A stretch of DNA of 64,000 bases from Archilochus colubris (lineage: Eukaryota > Chordata > Aves > Apodiformes > Trochilidae), in contig CM041090.1 in NCBI GenBank assembly GCA_023079485.1, positions 2,399,180 to 2,463,179 on the forward strand, given 5' to 3'. The first letter of the stretch is position 1. The number at the start of each line of letters is the position of its first letter. The notes beneath the pieces are model-generated. The model saw only the letters and a list, made by a program, of their open reading frames with translations. It was not told where the DNA came from and did no database searches. This document shows, one piece after another, positions 13,063 to 25,800 of this stretch. The position numbers and the translations under genes are program-made.

Positions 13063-14137
13063 TTCGAATATGCATGAAACAAATTGCAAAATTAAGATCA
13101 GAAAGGCCATGCATGACCTTTTTCTCTTAAAATGCTTTTCATAATCTTTTAGAATTTCCTTTCATTACTCATTTCATGTTTTGCCCACTGAATGTTCTGG
13201 TTCATGTCCTGAAACATTAGTTACTTTTTCATTCTCTGGTCCTACAAACTTTTTCAATGCTCAAGTTTCTTTCTCTGCCCTGTAGCCCTAGTGCCTGGCT
13301 CATCTCATCTTAAAAAGATGTAGCACATTTCCTATTTTTTCTTTAGTGTCTGCAAGCTCTAGTTGATTTATCCAATAACCCCTATCTTAAGATATTTCTT
13401 TATTCTTCTGTTCTGTTTATACACTAACAAATCCACTCAAAATAAACAAAAAAATCAAACTTTAAAGATAGACTCTCCTTTGGAAAGAATTGCAGATGAA
13501 AACCTCAGTTTATGTGAAGCACTGAACTGACCAGTGAGAAAAAAGCAACAAGCCCAAGGATCTCTAAGTGGCCACCTAAAAACCAGAGGTGATGTTGTAA
13601 AATGGGGCATTCAGCTCATTTGGATAATGAATATAATACTTCCTTAGCTAAACTATATTAGAAAAAACAAAACTATATTTTGTAAAGAGTTTATGTAATT
13701 TCTAAAGGAAGACTAAAATTTCAGACCACTAGTAGTGGACTCTTGAGTTAAGCATCTAGATTAGTAACACTGTATGGCTTCATGTTTCACCATGGTTAGG
13801 AGAGAAAAAGAACTCTGAAGAGAAGAACAGAACTCTGACTTGTAGCTAGATCTTTATCTATTTCACATAAGAGCATAATCTCCTATTTAAAAGAAGGCAA
13901 TCCACTTGTATGTGAAACTCTCTTATGAAACCAAACACCCAAACTTGCTGCGTCTTCATTTTTATTTTTCCATGTCCATGCAGATGACAACGAGAAGGAC
14001 AGTTTCCTAAAGGACCACGTGCTACAAAACTGAAGGCAGATACTTTAATCTGCTGTTAATCCTCAAGCAGTACACCGGTCATACATGATAACCATTGGCA
14101 GGAGATCTCCAAGGAGAAAGCAATCCAAGGTCAGCTC

Positions 14138-14836
14138 ATAGAATCACAGAATCATAGAATTGTCTGGGTTGGAAGGGACCTCAGAGATCATCAAGTCCAG
14201 CCCTTGATCCACTCCCGCTGCGGTTCCCAGACTGTAGTGAAATGAGGCAACCAGGAGCCACTAATTACCAGGCAGTGGGCATGAGCTTGTGTCAAGCCCA
14301 CCTGTGCCTGATTAGGGTGGGCCCAACTGTGCATGAGCAGGATTAGGGGGACAATAAAAAGTGGGCTTGACACAAGCTCATGCCCACTACCTGGTAATTA
14401 GTGGCACCTGGTTGCCTCATTTCACTACACCAGCCCATGGCACTGAGTGCCACATCCAGTCTCTTTAAATATCTCCAGACACGGAGAATCCACTACTTCC
14501 CTGGGCAGCCCATTCCAATGTCTGATCACCTTCTCCAGAAAGAAATTATTTCTGATATCCAACCTAAACCTCCCCTGGCACAACTTGAGACCGTGCCCTC
14601 TTGTCTTGCTGAGAGTTGCCTGGGAAAAGAGTCCAACCCCCCCCTGGCTCCAACCTCCTTTCAGGGAGTTGTAGAGAGTGATGAGGTCTCCCCTGAGCCT
14701 CCTTTTCTCCAGGCTGAACACCCCCAGCTCCCTCAGCCTCTCCTCATAGGATCTGTGCTCGAGTCCCTTCACCAGCCTGGTTGCCCTCCTTTGGACCTGC
14801 TTCAGGACCTTGATATCCTTCCTAAACTGAGGGGAA
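14138..14836 (-). mobile_element. CR1 LINE 3' fragment, interrupted by the LTR-like palindrome at 14233
   Basis: The CR1 tail and 3' UTR (14138-14232) and the end of ORF2 (14430-14836) are colinear with other CR1 copies in the window once the 197 bp insertion is removed. The minus-strand reading contains the conserved C-terminal ORF2 text [20 protein letters not shown]. Confidence 0.9.
14233..14429 (+). mobile_element. Palindromic LTR-like insertion (69 bp arms) inside a CR1
   Basis: A 197 bp insert has TGTAG...CTACA ends. Arms 14233-14301 and 14361-14429 are inverted repeats matching at 67 of 69 positions. The 59 bp loop contains GATTAGGG and an AATAAA (about 14352). The flanks are ccagac (14227-14232) and ccagcc (14430-14435), a 6 bp target duplication with one difference; the uninterrupted CR1 sequence elsewhere reads cggttcccagcccatgg. 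Ends, loop motifs and duplication size tie it to the LTR family nearby, while the palindrome is what a foldback element would show. Confidence 0.8.
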
Positions 14837-16777
14837 ATGAAAGAAAGCTTTTTTCATGAAAGAAAGCTTTTACTGGCTGACAGTAAAAAAATCTCCTTTG
14901 GCTGCTGAGAGCATCATTGATATAAGGAAACTTAGAAAGCTCAAGCTCAGCACTGAAGTGATGGTTCCAAACATGGCATTAGTACAATAACTGCATTGAC
15001 ACAGTGTAAGGGGGCAGATAAATGCACAAAAGGATGGGATTCCAGCTGCCCTCTCCTCAAGGAGATCTCAAGTGGGCTTTCCTGGCTCTACAATCAACAA
15101 GGCAGATAAAAAGCCCAAGATATTCATGCCTGACTTCAAGCCTTTCAAAGTACCAGTCCCTTTAAACTTTACTCATGAAAGAATTCTGTCAGAGGCTCAA
15201 GAATCCAAGAGTTCCATGAAGCAGCACTTCTCATCTTCCAGATAGCATCAGGCATAAGTAAGGAAACTATGGCCTATTACTTAATTTTCCATGGCCAGTG
15301 AGTTTGTGTTTCCCCTTCTGTGTTTTTATTGGATAAAAATGTATTTATTGCATGACAACACAAGACTTGCTACAGTCCAAAATACATACTCAGCCTCAGT
15401 GAGGAAGCTGTACTGTTTATATTGCATTTTACATTCTTTTTTCAATTGCACTTACATTTAATAACAAAAAGGAAAATAAAAATCCACTTTGTAGCCAATA
15501 TTTATATTTTCCATTTAGCAGTTTTGATCATTTTTCATACTGAGCAGGGACAAAGCTGACTTGGCAGAGAATTTGTCAACACTTCAACTGCTAAACCATT
15601 TGAACTAAAAAGCCAACTGTATTGCCAACTACTCCAAGCAGCATGTTTCTTAGTGTGTAATGAGAACTCATGAAGGACATGAAATCCAAATAAGCAAGTA
15701 GAATAAAGGGGGAGGGACCCCAAGAGTTCAACAATTTAATAGATTTTTTGTTATCATTAAAATTGAAATCTATCTAGTGCTGAGTACTTGTGATTCTGAT
15801 GAAAAACAAGGTTTTTTTGGACACTGAATACACACTTCCCAAGTTCCCAAAGTCTCTTCCACACTACTGCACCAAGCAGAAAACACAGCAGATTCATCTA
15901 TTGCTACAGTAATTGCCAAATTTGATAGCTTTTCAAATATAGGCTCTCAAACATAAACCAATCCTGTGCTCATCACCACCAGAAACACCAATTCCATAGG
16001 TTTATCTCAGTCTTAAGTGGTATTTTCTGTGAAAAGCAACACAATTACACAGCTTGGAATTTCAGGAAGAACTGACAAAAGACAAAAATTAAATATGACA
16101 CAATTCCAAAGGCAAAAGAGAATTAAAAGTATTTTAATGCCAACATACGTGATTGTGTGCATGCATGAAGAAATCTTTTAGTAGCTTTGACCACCCATTA
16201 TATTTATTGGTAGCAGATACACTACTTCTTTAAAATAGGATACAACTGCAAATTTTTATTAATAATATCAAATCCTTCAATATTCTTTCTTAATCAATCA
16301 AAACTTGCATCTTCAGACTAGGAGGGGACTCCATTAGTTGTAGAGATTTCCCATACTTCAGCAAGAAAATGTGTTCAGAATAAAGTAAAATTTACTGCTG
16401 CTAAGGATGTGCTTTTTTCACTGCAAATCCTTTCAGCAGCATCACCTTGACACTGTTCATTGCACCTCAGAGCTTTCTTCCTCTAGAACCTGATTCTTCT
16501 CCCCCTCATTCAAAATTCTAACTGTTAAGCTGAAGTCTTCAGGTGATCATCATTGATCATCACTGATCATCATTGCCAAAGCTGCCAGATCTACAAACAA
16601 TGCTATTGTAGCTCTACTGCTCCTACTTCAGACAAAGAAAACTAAGAACACTGTGATATTATTAACAAACAAGAAAAAGATAGGATCAGACAATGGAATT
16701 TCATCTATCCTACATCTCAATCTCTTCTTGTAGGTGTAAATATATATGACAAAACAGGATAGGAACACATCACTTAC
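14837..16777 (-). other. STARD9 intron 3, stretch next to exon 3
   Basis: Low-GC intronic sequence. A short tandem of gatcatcatt-like units lies at 16542-16576. No gene or recognised repeat was seen. Confidence 0.5.
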
Positions 16778-16894
16778 CATTTCCTGAGATGCATAGTTCG
16801 GATCTTCTGGATCAACTGACCAGTAGCAGTAGTCAAAGCTAAAGGCCACAGACTTTTCTCTTGAGTCCCAAGTGCCATCAAGCCTACTGTCAAG
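16778..16894 (-). CDS. STARD9: STARD9 coding exon 3
   Basis: A 117 nt, phase 0-0 exon lies between a pyrimidine-rich ttgccag acceptor and a gtaagtg donor. It encodes 39 residues that include [19 protein letters not shown] and [12 protein letters not shown], the kinesin segment leading to the P-loop exon. The 39-residue size matches the corresponding exon of related kinesin-3 genes as I recall it. Confidence 0.94.
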
Positions 16895-19800
16895 CTGGCA
16901 ACAAGAAAAAAAAAAGACAGATCAATTTACTTTGAAGCTGATAAAAATGTAAGTGCTTGAAAATGAAAAGGAACTTTATCTAGCCTCTGAATTGTGGAAA
17001 AGGAATAGCAAATGGTTTGTCCTCTTTATTCTATTTTCTTTGATGCTCAGAGAGTGGTGAAGATGTCCAGGACGGACCTGAAGAAGAATTTTTACTGAAA
17101 GGTCATTTACCACACCTAAGGTGCTCTGGGCTTGTTCAACAAACAGAATTCAGTGAACCTCCACAACATCTCAGAAAAACCATTACTAGGGTTAGAAAAG
17201 TTCTGTAGCCCTTTCTTTCTTTTTCTGGCATTTTTAGCTTCACCAAGAACTGACCGAAGTGAGAAAACAAAACCAATTTTCTCACTGCCTAGTTGAAAAT
17301 GCAGACCTCTTCCTGTTTCCCCTCTGCTTTGTCATGGTTGCAAGGTTGTTGCAGGAGGAGCCTTTCTTGCTTCTGAGGCTTGACGAGCTGCTGGCATCAC
17401 CATTGCCTCACACCAGAGTGAGCTTCCTCTCTGTGGGTGTGTGTCCCACCTTTATTGGCCCCCTGGTAAATAGGGGTCCTGCCCTAACGAGGCACAGGTG
17501 GACTCACACCCACTCTTTGGCAACTCAAGGCACCTGGTTTATCTTATTTCTCTACATTTCCCCCCCCCCTTTTTTTTTTTTTTTACAAACATACCCTTAT
17601 AGCTCACGGGATTTACCCCTATCTTACAAACATACAAACATAGCTTATGGGATTTAACCCCAGCTTACAAACATACACTTTTCACAAAGTCTCTGCCTTT
17701 CCGACTGGAGTTGTTCTTCTCCCTCCTGTATCTGCTCTTCTCTTGGCTTCCCTCTGCTCAGGGGTTTCCAAAGAGAGAATCCTTACCTTGGCTTCCCTCT
17801 GCTCAGGGGTTTCCAAAGAGCTTGCTGGTTCCTCATGGGTTTCTGGTTCCTCATGGGATTACAGGATTTAACCCTTCCTCATGGGATTCCATACACGGGT
17901 TTTAACCCTTCCTCATGGGATTCCATCCTCCTGGCTTCCCTCTGCTCAGGGGTTTCCAAAGAGAGAATCCTTATCTTGGCTTCCCTCTGTTCAGGGGTTT
18001 CCAATCCAAAGAGCTTGCTGGTCATACCTTTCAGGGAGAGTGTTAGCCCAGGCACTTTTTCAAATCAGGGAGAATGTTCCTGTTGCCAGCTCCTCACACT
18101 GCTGCTTCTTTGGACGTCTAAGTTGCCCACATTCTCCACCAAATGTAGCAGGAGGAGCCTTTCTTGCTCCTGAGGCTCAACGAGCTGCTGACCTCTCCAT
18201 ACCTCACACCAGAGTGAGCTCCCTCCTTGTGGCTGTGTGTCCCACCTTTATTGGCCCCCTGCTAATAGGGGCCCTGCCCTAACCAGGCACAGGTGGACTC
18301 ACACCCACTCTTTGGCAACTCGAGGCACCTGGTTTGTCTTGTTTCTCTACACAAGGTAATGCTTCTGTCACTGGAACTGCACACTACAAACCCAACCTTT
18401 ATGAGTTAATAATAATGACAGTGGAGCATTTTCAGCAGTACAGTCAGAAATGGTGAATAAAATACTAAGCACGTTGTGTAAGTCTTCCTGTACAATTCTG
18501 CCCAAGAGATTTGTAATAAAACAGATAAGGTCACAGAGAGGAACTACCCCTTGCTGTTCTCCTCATCAAAGGAGAGCAATGAGTCAAAAATTACACAAAA
18601 TTAATAAAATCCACATGTAATTTTGACTTAATCAGTAACTTTATTGTAACCTTGACATTTGCAGTAACAGAAGCAGAAAAAAATGTTCATTATAATTGGG
18701 TACCTAAACAAACCACTTGACTAATGGTCCCAAAAGCAAACAGTGACAGTGTTGTCAACCAGACTGCTGGACAAAGGGCTCTCTAAAAGTGCTGGACTCT
18801 GCCACTAGCAGTCAGGTTCACAGGAAAATCCAATTTACAGGTCCATCTGACAGGACTGCTTTGGGGTTTTAGTTGGTTGGTTGTTTTCAAACCAAGAAAA
18901 AGCAAAGTGAAAGAGGACAGAAGTAATTTAAAATTATTTTTGAAGAAAAGGGGTTTTGTGTATTTTAAACCCCGGATGATTCTGAGATCTGTCACACTGA
19001 ATTAAATACAACCAGATTTCCTCTAAGCAGAACATCTTACCAAGCCCTCTGACCCTCAATAATGACATTTTCATCTTGTTGCAATTCAGAGATTTTTGTC
19101 CAATTACCTTTTGTTTTCACAGGTTTTCTGCAGCAACAGGCAGAAGATAGCCTGGAGCACTGCCTTCCTATTGCAGCATGTAAAAATAAAAAAAAAATTT
19201 AAAAATACCCCTGTACCTCAGGAAAAGCAGCCTCTGGTCACAGGGGTGACCATCCTCCTGGTGGGGAAGGTTTAGTTTTGAACTGCAGAGCAACACCTAT
19301 GCCCCCATACAACAATGTGAGCATCAGTGTGTGAACTTAAAAATCATACACTCACTTGGATCCACCAAAGGCTGTCTAAATTTAGTTAATGCATACAGCA
19401 AACTTTACAAAACTCACCATTTATGAAACCCCAGGAGAGAAAACATCCCCAAGCCAGCCCTTGCATCTCCAAATAACCCTTCTGGTCCTGCTGCTAGCCA
19501 TCTGCTTCATTGCTGTGGTTTCCCCAGGATCCCAAGGCAGCCCACAGCTCCTCTTTAAACAAAATTAGAAAACCCTCTAGGTCTAACAAGGCTCAGCTAG
19601 ACCCAGTTAGGCAGCTGCACCACTGAGGTCCTCCCAGGCCATGAGATTAACCCAACTGGGTGGTCAGCCTCTAAGGTCCAAATCCTCACAGCCCTCCTGA
19701 GGACAACCAACCCAGAGCAGGCAGTGTCACACCCAGAGAACAAGTGCCTCTTTGAGAGCTTTCTTACACATTAAAGAATGGGGGAACAATATTTCAGAAA

Positions 19801-22800
19801 GTCACGGGTCTCGGACACTGCACTTCCTTTGAAAAGGAAATATACAGAAAATAAGTGGGTTTAGACCCATGAGACACCTCATACAACTAGTAATTTCCTC
19901 TCTCTTTATTTAAAAAAATTACACTTGTAGTAAATACAAAAATAGCGTAATGGAAACATGATAAACAGTTCAATTATTTTCATTCCATTTTTACCACTTT
20001 TTATCTTTAAAACCTAATAAATTCTTTCTCTTGAACCAACAATCCACAATAACTGGGTTGCTTGCAATTACAAAGAAAAAGGAGGCAAGAAAGAGAAAAT
20101 GGATCCATGTTTTAGGATACCCAGAGCAGTCACAGTTATCCTACAGTTCATTTATTTGCCCTTCAAGCAGAAACATCTTCCACAACATGAATTTAATTTG
20201 CTGCCATTCTATTAATTTCCTGAAGAATTGTTGCAGCTTTAAGTACTTCAAGAGTCTAACCCAGAGGGTTGATCCCCATGCAGAGCTCCAGAGCTCTCAT
20301 AGAGGACTAAAGCTACACTCAGCTTATTTTTACAGCTCTTGGGCTCTCACCAAGGCCTGAAGCACATCCAAACACTTTTTCTCCATTTTATGCCAGTCAG
20401 TTGTACTCAGAGTGCAAATATGTGAGAAGTGGCACAGAGCAAGAAATAACCCAGATGCTAGTGACATGAAGATTAGCATGAGATCCTAAGTAATTTTACA
20501 AACAGCTTTGAATGATAATCATAGAATCATAGAATCATAGAATCCTAGGGGTTGGAAGGGACCTCGAAAGATCATCTAGTCCAACCCCCCCTGCCAGAGC
20601 AGGGCCACCTAGAGCACTTCGCATAGGAACGTGTCCAGGCGGGTTTTGAATGTCTCCAGTGAAGGAGACTCCACGACCCCCTGGGCAGCCTGTTCCAGGG
20701 CTCTGTCACCCTTACAGTAAAAAAATTTTTCTGGATATTCAACTTGAACCTCCTGTGCTCCAATTTACACCCATTACCCCTTGTCCTATCACTGGTCACC
20801 ACTGAGAAAAGCCTAACTCCATCTCCCTGACACTCACCCCTTACATATTTGAAAACATTGATGAGGTCACCCTCAGTCTCCTTTTCTCCAAACTAAAGAG
20901 ACCCAGCTCCCTCAGCCTTTCCTCATAAGGGAGATGTTCCACTCCCTTAATCATCTTAGTAGCTCTGTGCTGGACTCTTTCAAGCACTTCCCTGTCCTTC
21001 TTGAACTGAGGGGCCCAGAACTGGACACAATACTCCAGGTGCGGCCTCACCAATGCAGAATAGAGGGGAGGAGAACCTCTCTTGACCTACTAACCACACC
21101 CTTTCTAATGCACCCCAGGATGCCATTGGCCTTCTTGGCCACAAGGGCACATTGCTGGCTCATGGTCATCCTCTTGTCAACCAGGACCCCCAGGTCTCTT
21201 TCACCTACACTGCTCTCCAGCAGGTCAGCCCCCAACCTATACTGGGACATCGTGTTGTTCTTCCCCAAAGCTTTGATAAACACAGAATACAGAAAATACA
21301 GCTACATGTTATATCCCCTGTCTAAAAAAACCTGTAACTCCAAACCAAAACTACCTCTGGCACACATACTTTTGCTGCAATGATTAAACAGGCACAGCTC
21401 CCTAAACTTCTCCCTTATTATTTCTACCAGAATGACAAAATCAAGGTATCAGAATCTTTATATGAGAAAAAGAAGACAATAAAAATCATACCTTTATATT
21501 TCTGACTTTTGCCACTTTGTCATCAACTTCTACAATCACTCTTCCTCCTTCTGCTCTCTCTCTGGAAACAGAACACATTCAAAAATCCATTTAAAATACG
21601 AATACACAAATACATAAACTTGTAAAGCCCAGAAACTTGTGTTTAACAAACTAGAAGCCATAAAGAACTATAAAACAGTTGTTTATAAGAGACTGACAAG
21701 AAGTAATACCTGCAGATCTGCAGCCAAGTAATTCAAAAGTAAAAAACGCCACCAAACCAGGACTGCAGTCATTAAGCAGTTCTAAAGTGCTTGTCCTAAA
21801 TATTTTATTTTTATTTCAAATTAAGAGTTGTTGGTTTAATTTATGTTTATAAGAAAGTGGAGTGGAGCACGGGTAGTCTGGCTGTGTTTTGGGGGGTACA
21901 GATCCATGTCACGGGCCGGTGAGCCACAGGCATTGTCAAGTTGTGCTGTCTGATTTTTACCATATAATCCAAAGTGTTTGATGTAATCATCAAAAAAGTA
22001 ATCTCAGCAAAACAAAACTGCCCTGAAAAACTATCCCTGAGGACAGGGCTGTTCCTCAAATTGAAAGAATCACATGCTTATATACACTGTCTTTATAAAA
22101 GGCTTTTAAAACAGTGGTGACTGCCTACTACAGCCAACTTTCACTTCCAAAGATCAGTCATATTAGCAAAGAATGCAAAAAGCATGGGGGCAAAGCAAAG
22201 AAAACAAACAAACAAAACCCCACAACCAACAACTTATTTGTGGGCTGACAACATGATGTCTACTTGAAGTTAAGCATGATCTTGTGTTAATCACATCCCT
22301 CTCAGTATCTATAATGGGTTTTTTAGATACACAGCAAGATAGAAATGAGGAAGACGAGGTCAGCAGCTTACTTATCTGACAGCAGAAAAGAACTAAACCC
22401 TTTGGTACTTAGAGGCTAAATACAGGAGAAAGGTTTTTTTAATCCCTCATTGTCTCTTCTCTATTTTGCTTTGTACTCTGATTCTGACAAATCTTGTGAG
22501 CTGCAACTTTACCAGAAAGTTTTATTTTGATGAAGCCTAATTCCTTCATAAAGATGGAAGAAATACGGTCAGAAATAAAATCAGTTCTGTCCCTGGTGAA
22601 GTTTTGTTACACGTTGTTTGAAATCAAGCTGAAGACACAAGATGGTGTCATTTGAGATCAACTGTACTTATATCCCCTCAAAATCAGCTGTATCAGTATC
22701 ACCAGGTCAGTTCAAAACCTACTTGACCACTGTTCATTTGTGGCCCCACAGCTTTCTTTCAACACATCCCTTTTCAACACTTTTCAACACAGTTTTTACT

Positions 22801-25800
22801 CTCCCAGGGATTTTTACTTTCACTGATGCCTCCAACTTCAGGCAGCAAACAGCACAAGGTGGCCTCACCCTGGGCTCTCTCCTCTCTGCTTCTCAGTTTT
22901 CACCCCATGCCTATTCTACCAGAACAACCCCTCAGCAGGACTTCCACAGAGACAATCACTGTAGCTTTTGAGCTTTACAAGCATAAAGAAGCTGTGAACA
23001 CTATTGCAGAGTTTAGGCTGTCCCTGGTTTGCAGGTAGAAAGTAACACTTCCCCTTGAAGTCTCCCTACTTCATTGATTTTGAGCACTTGCCTTGAGACA
23101 GACTGAATTTTGCACTTTCTGTAACTCATACTTAGATCATAGAATGGTTTGGGTTGGAAGGGACCTTAAAGATCATCCAGTTCCAACCCCCCTGCCATGG
23201 GCAGGGACACCTCCCACTAGACAAGGTTGTTCCAACCCTCATCCAGCCTGGCCTTGAACACTTCCAGGGATGGGCCATCCACAACTTCTCTGGGCAACCT
23301 GTGCCAGCTTCTCACCATCCTCACACTAAAGAATTTCTTCCTACTATCTAACCTAAATCCACCCTCTTTCAGTTTAAAACCATTACTCATAAGGAAGAAG
23401 TTTAACTTTCCAAAGAGCTGGTGATAGCTAGTTTATAAATGATGGTCTCGGTGTTAAACATATTAAATGAAAATTTAGCATTGATCTCTATCTTATGTTA
23501 TCATAAGGAGGGCAACTAGGCTGGTGAAGGGACTCGAGCACAGACCCTATGAGGAGAGGCAATAGGTCTCCCTCCAACCCTGATGGAGTAGCAGTATTAA
23601 ACACCAGCCAGGCAGGCTGGCAGCAAAGTCTTGTGGCTTTTTTTTGTTTTTCAAATTGGTTGGAAACAGAAGTGCTGAGGTACTAACAAGCTGACTCCTG
23701 TTCTTACCTCTGCTGTCAGAGTGGTTCCAAAGAATGTTTATCAAGATGGTGATAGGCGCTTTATATATATAAGAATATATATATTTATAAATATAGATAT
23801 TATATAAATATATAAATATAATATATATGTGTATATATATACCTGTGTATATATGTATATATATACACACACACACACACATATATATATATACACATAT
23901 ATACTATGGCACTTAGTGCCATAGTCTAGCAACAGCAACGGTGGTTCAAGGGTTGGACTCGATGATCTCTGAGGTCCCTTCCAACCCAGCCAATTCTGTG
24001 ATTCTATGATATATATAAACTCCTCCCCAGTTCACTGAGGTCTTTTCCTCCTCCCCCTATGCACACACATTATCTCTTACAGGTACCTGCTATCTGTTCC
24101 CCCTGGCATTACATGGGCCCACCTGTAATTTTAGTGTCTTCAATTGCTCTGCAGGTCTCAGCTCCCTCTTCCTGCTATGTAAGTTGGTTTAGGCTGCTTT
24201 TTCTTCCCTAAAAGCAATATATTCCATGTCAGCTCTTCCAGTTTCTATTCCCAGTTCACCTGCAGACTTCACAACTCCATCAGAGTTTTCTTCTCAGACA
24301 CCAGCTGGGGTGAGCAAACATGATTGCAATGAAATGGGACATAAAACTTTGCTCTCAGTTCCTGCACCATGGCTACAGTTGTGACTTGGACAACTTAAAA
24401 GCAGTGCTCAGCTGAAGAGCTTTTTGATTTATGGGAATGGTGCAAGCAGGATTTGGTCAACACGAGAGAACACAAGCTCAGCTGGACTCAGAGAAAGCAG
24501 ACCCCTTAAAACTGTGTTCTTCCAGGTCTTCACCAAACACATTCAAGAGTTTTAATGGCTTAGAACTTGGGCAGAAATGGGTGGATTCAAATGGGGAATT
24601 TAAAAATATACATCAGATTTCCAATTTTAAATGAATTCACATAAAAGCTCATCCTAAGTTGCTTTTAAATATTTTAAACTCTAACTTTCCCTTAATCTGA
24701 TCTTGTGTAGCTACTGAATTTTTCTGGATAAAGCTTTAAAAAAAAATTAAAAATTTATCCTGAAGCAGGCATTTATGGAAGATTTCTACCCAAATGGTTG
24801 AAATTTGGCAAGGCTTTTCTTAGTTTTAAATGCTAGGGTATTCTAATTGCAGACATGCACTATACACAACCCTATGAATTAATGACTTTATGCTGTGGGT
24901 TCTCATTACTGAAGCTTCAAAATAAAGAAGAAACCCAAAACATAAAACCTTTGAAGTATGAAAAATTTTCATTCATGTGTAAAATCTAATCTACTTGTAA
25001 TTCCATGCTTACATTACTAGTGATATGAGGACAGTAAAATACAAACAACAGAAAATAAAATTATTACATCACCTTTTGCCACAGGGTAACCAACATGTTT
25101 CCTCATTAAGCAGCAATCAAGTAGCTTTGTTCAAGACTTGGATGACAAGAAAGCAAACAGAGAGAGGACTAAAGCTTCCCCTTTCTCTGTCTTCATATCT
25201 AACTACAGGTGGCTGCTGCTGCAATGGCCAATTTCTGTTCTCTTCTCTGCTCCAATTGCCCACATCTTCCCACTTCTTTTCTTGCATCTGACCTAGCAAT
25301 AACTCAGATCAGCTGTGATCAGAATCAACCATTCCAAAATAAATAATCAAAGTGCCACACACAGAGCCCTTTCAGAGCACTGACCCCAGTGGTTGCACAA
25401 GTTGCTAACTGGACAAACAAAAATGGACCCATTTTCAGCCCTCCTGTAAACTTGTGTTTATTTCACCCATCTTTTAGCTACAAACCAAATAATTCTGGGA
25501 AAGATATTGATGCAAAGGGTTAAAACTTGCTAAGATGGGAACAATGAAATGGCTGGGCAGGATGTTGCCAGGCAGGGCATCCTTAGGCAGGATCCCTCTG
25601 ATTTATGGCAGGGGCAAAGGGAAGGTGCTTAGAGATAAGCTGAGAGAAAAGCCAGACTTGAGTGGTTCTGGTTCTCTCCATCAGCATTTCTCACCTAAGT
25701 GCAAAAATTCAAGGCCTGGGGTTAAAAGCACACCATGAGGAAGACTTCGAGCCTTCCTCCCAACAACCCTTATGATTTGTAACTGAAATAATAAATGAAA

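Larger units (their letters stand above)
17347..18351 (-). mobile_element. Short two-LTR retroelement, about 1.0 kb, noncoding
   Basis: Two LTRs of about 210 bp (17347-17556 and 18144-18351) lie in the same orientation, flanked by the exact 6 bp target duplication caaggt (17341-17346 and 18352-18357). On the minus strand the 5' LTR is at the right. A TTTGGTGGAGAATGTGGG stretch follows it where a primer-binding site is expected, and an A-run/G-run polypurine tract sits directly before the 3' LTR. The internal region of about 590 bp has no gag, pol or env frame and contains tandem repeats. It therefore looks like a non-autonomous (TRIM-like) derivative of an avian endogenous retrovirus. Confidence 0.88.

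Noticed and set aside
22642..22971. 109-codon open frame on the plus strand in STARD9 intron 1
   Set aside because: No domain, no splice support and no similarity that I recognise.
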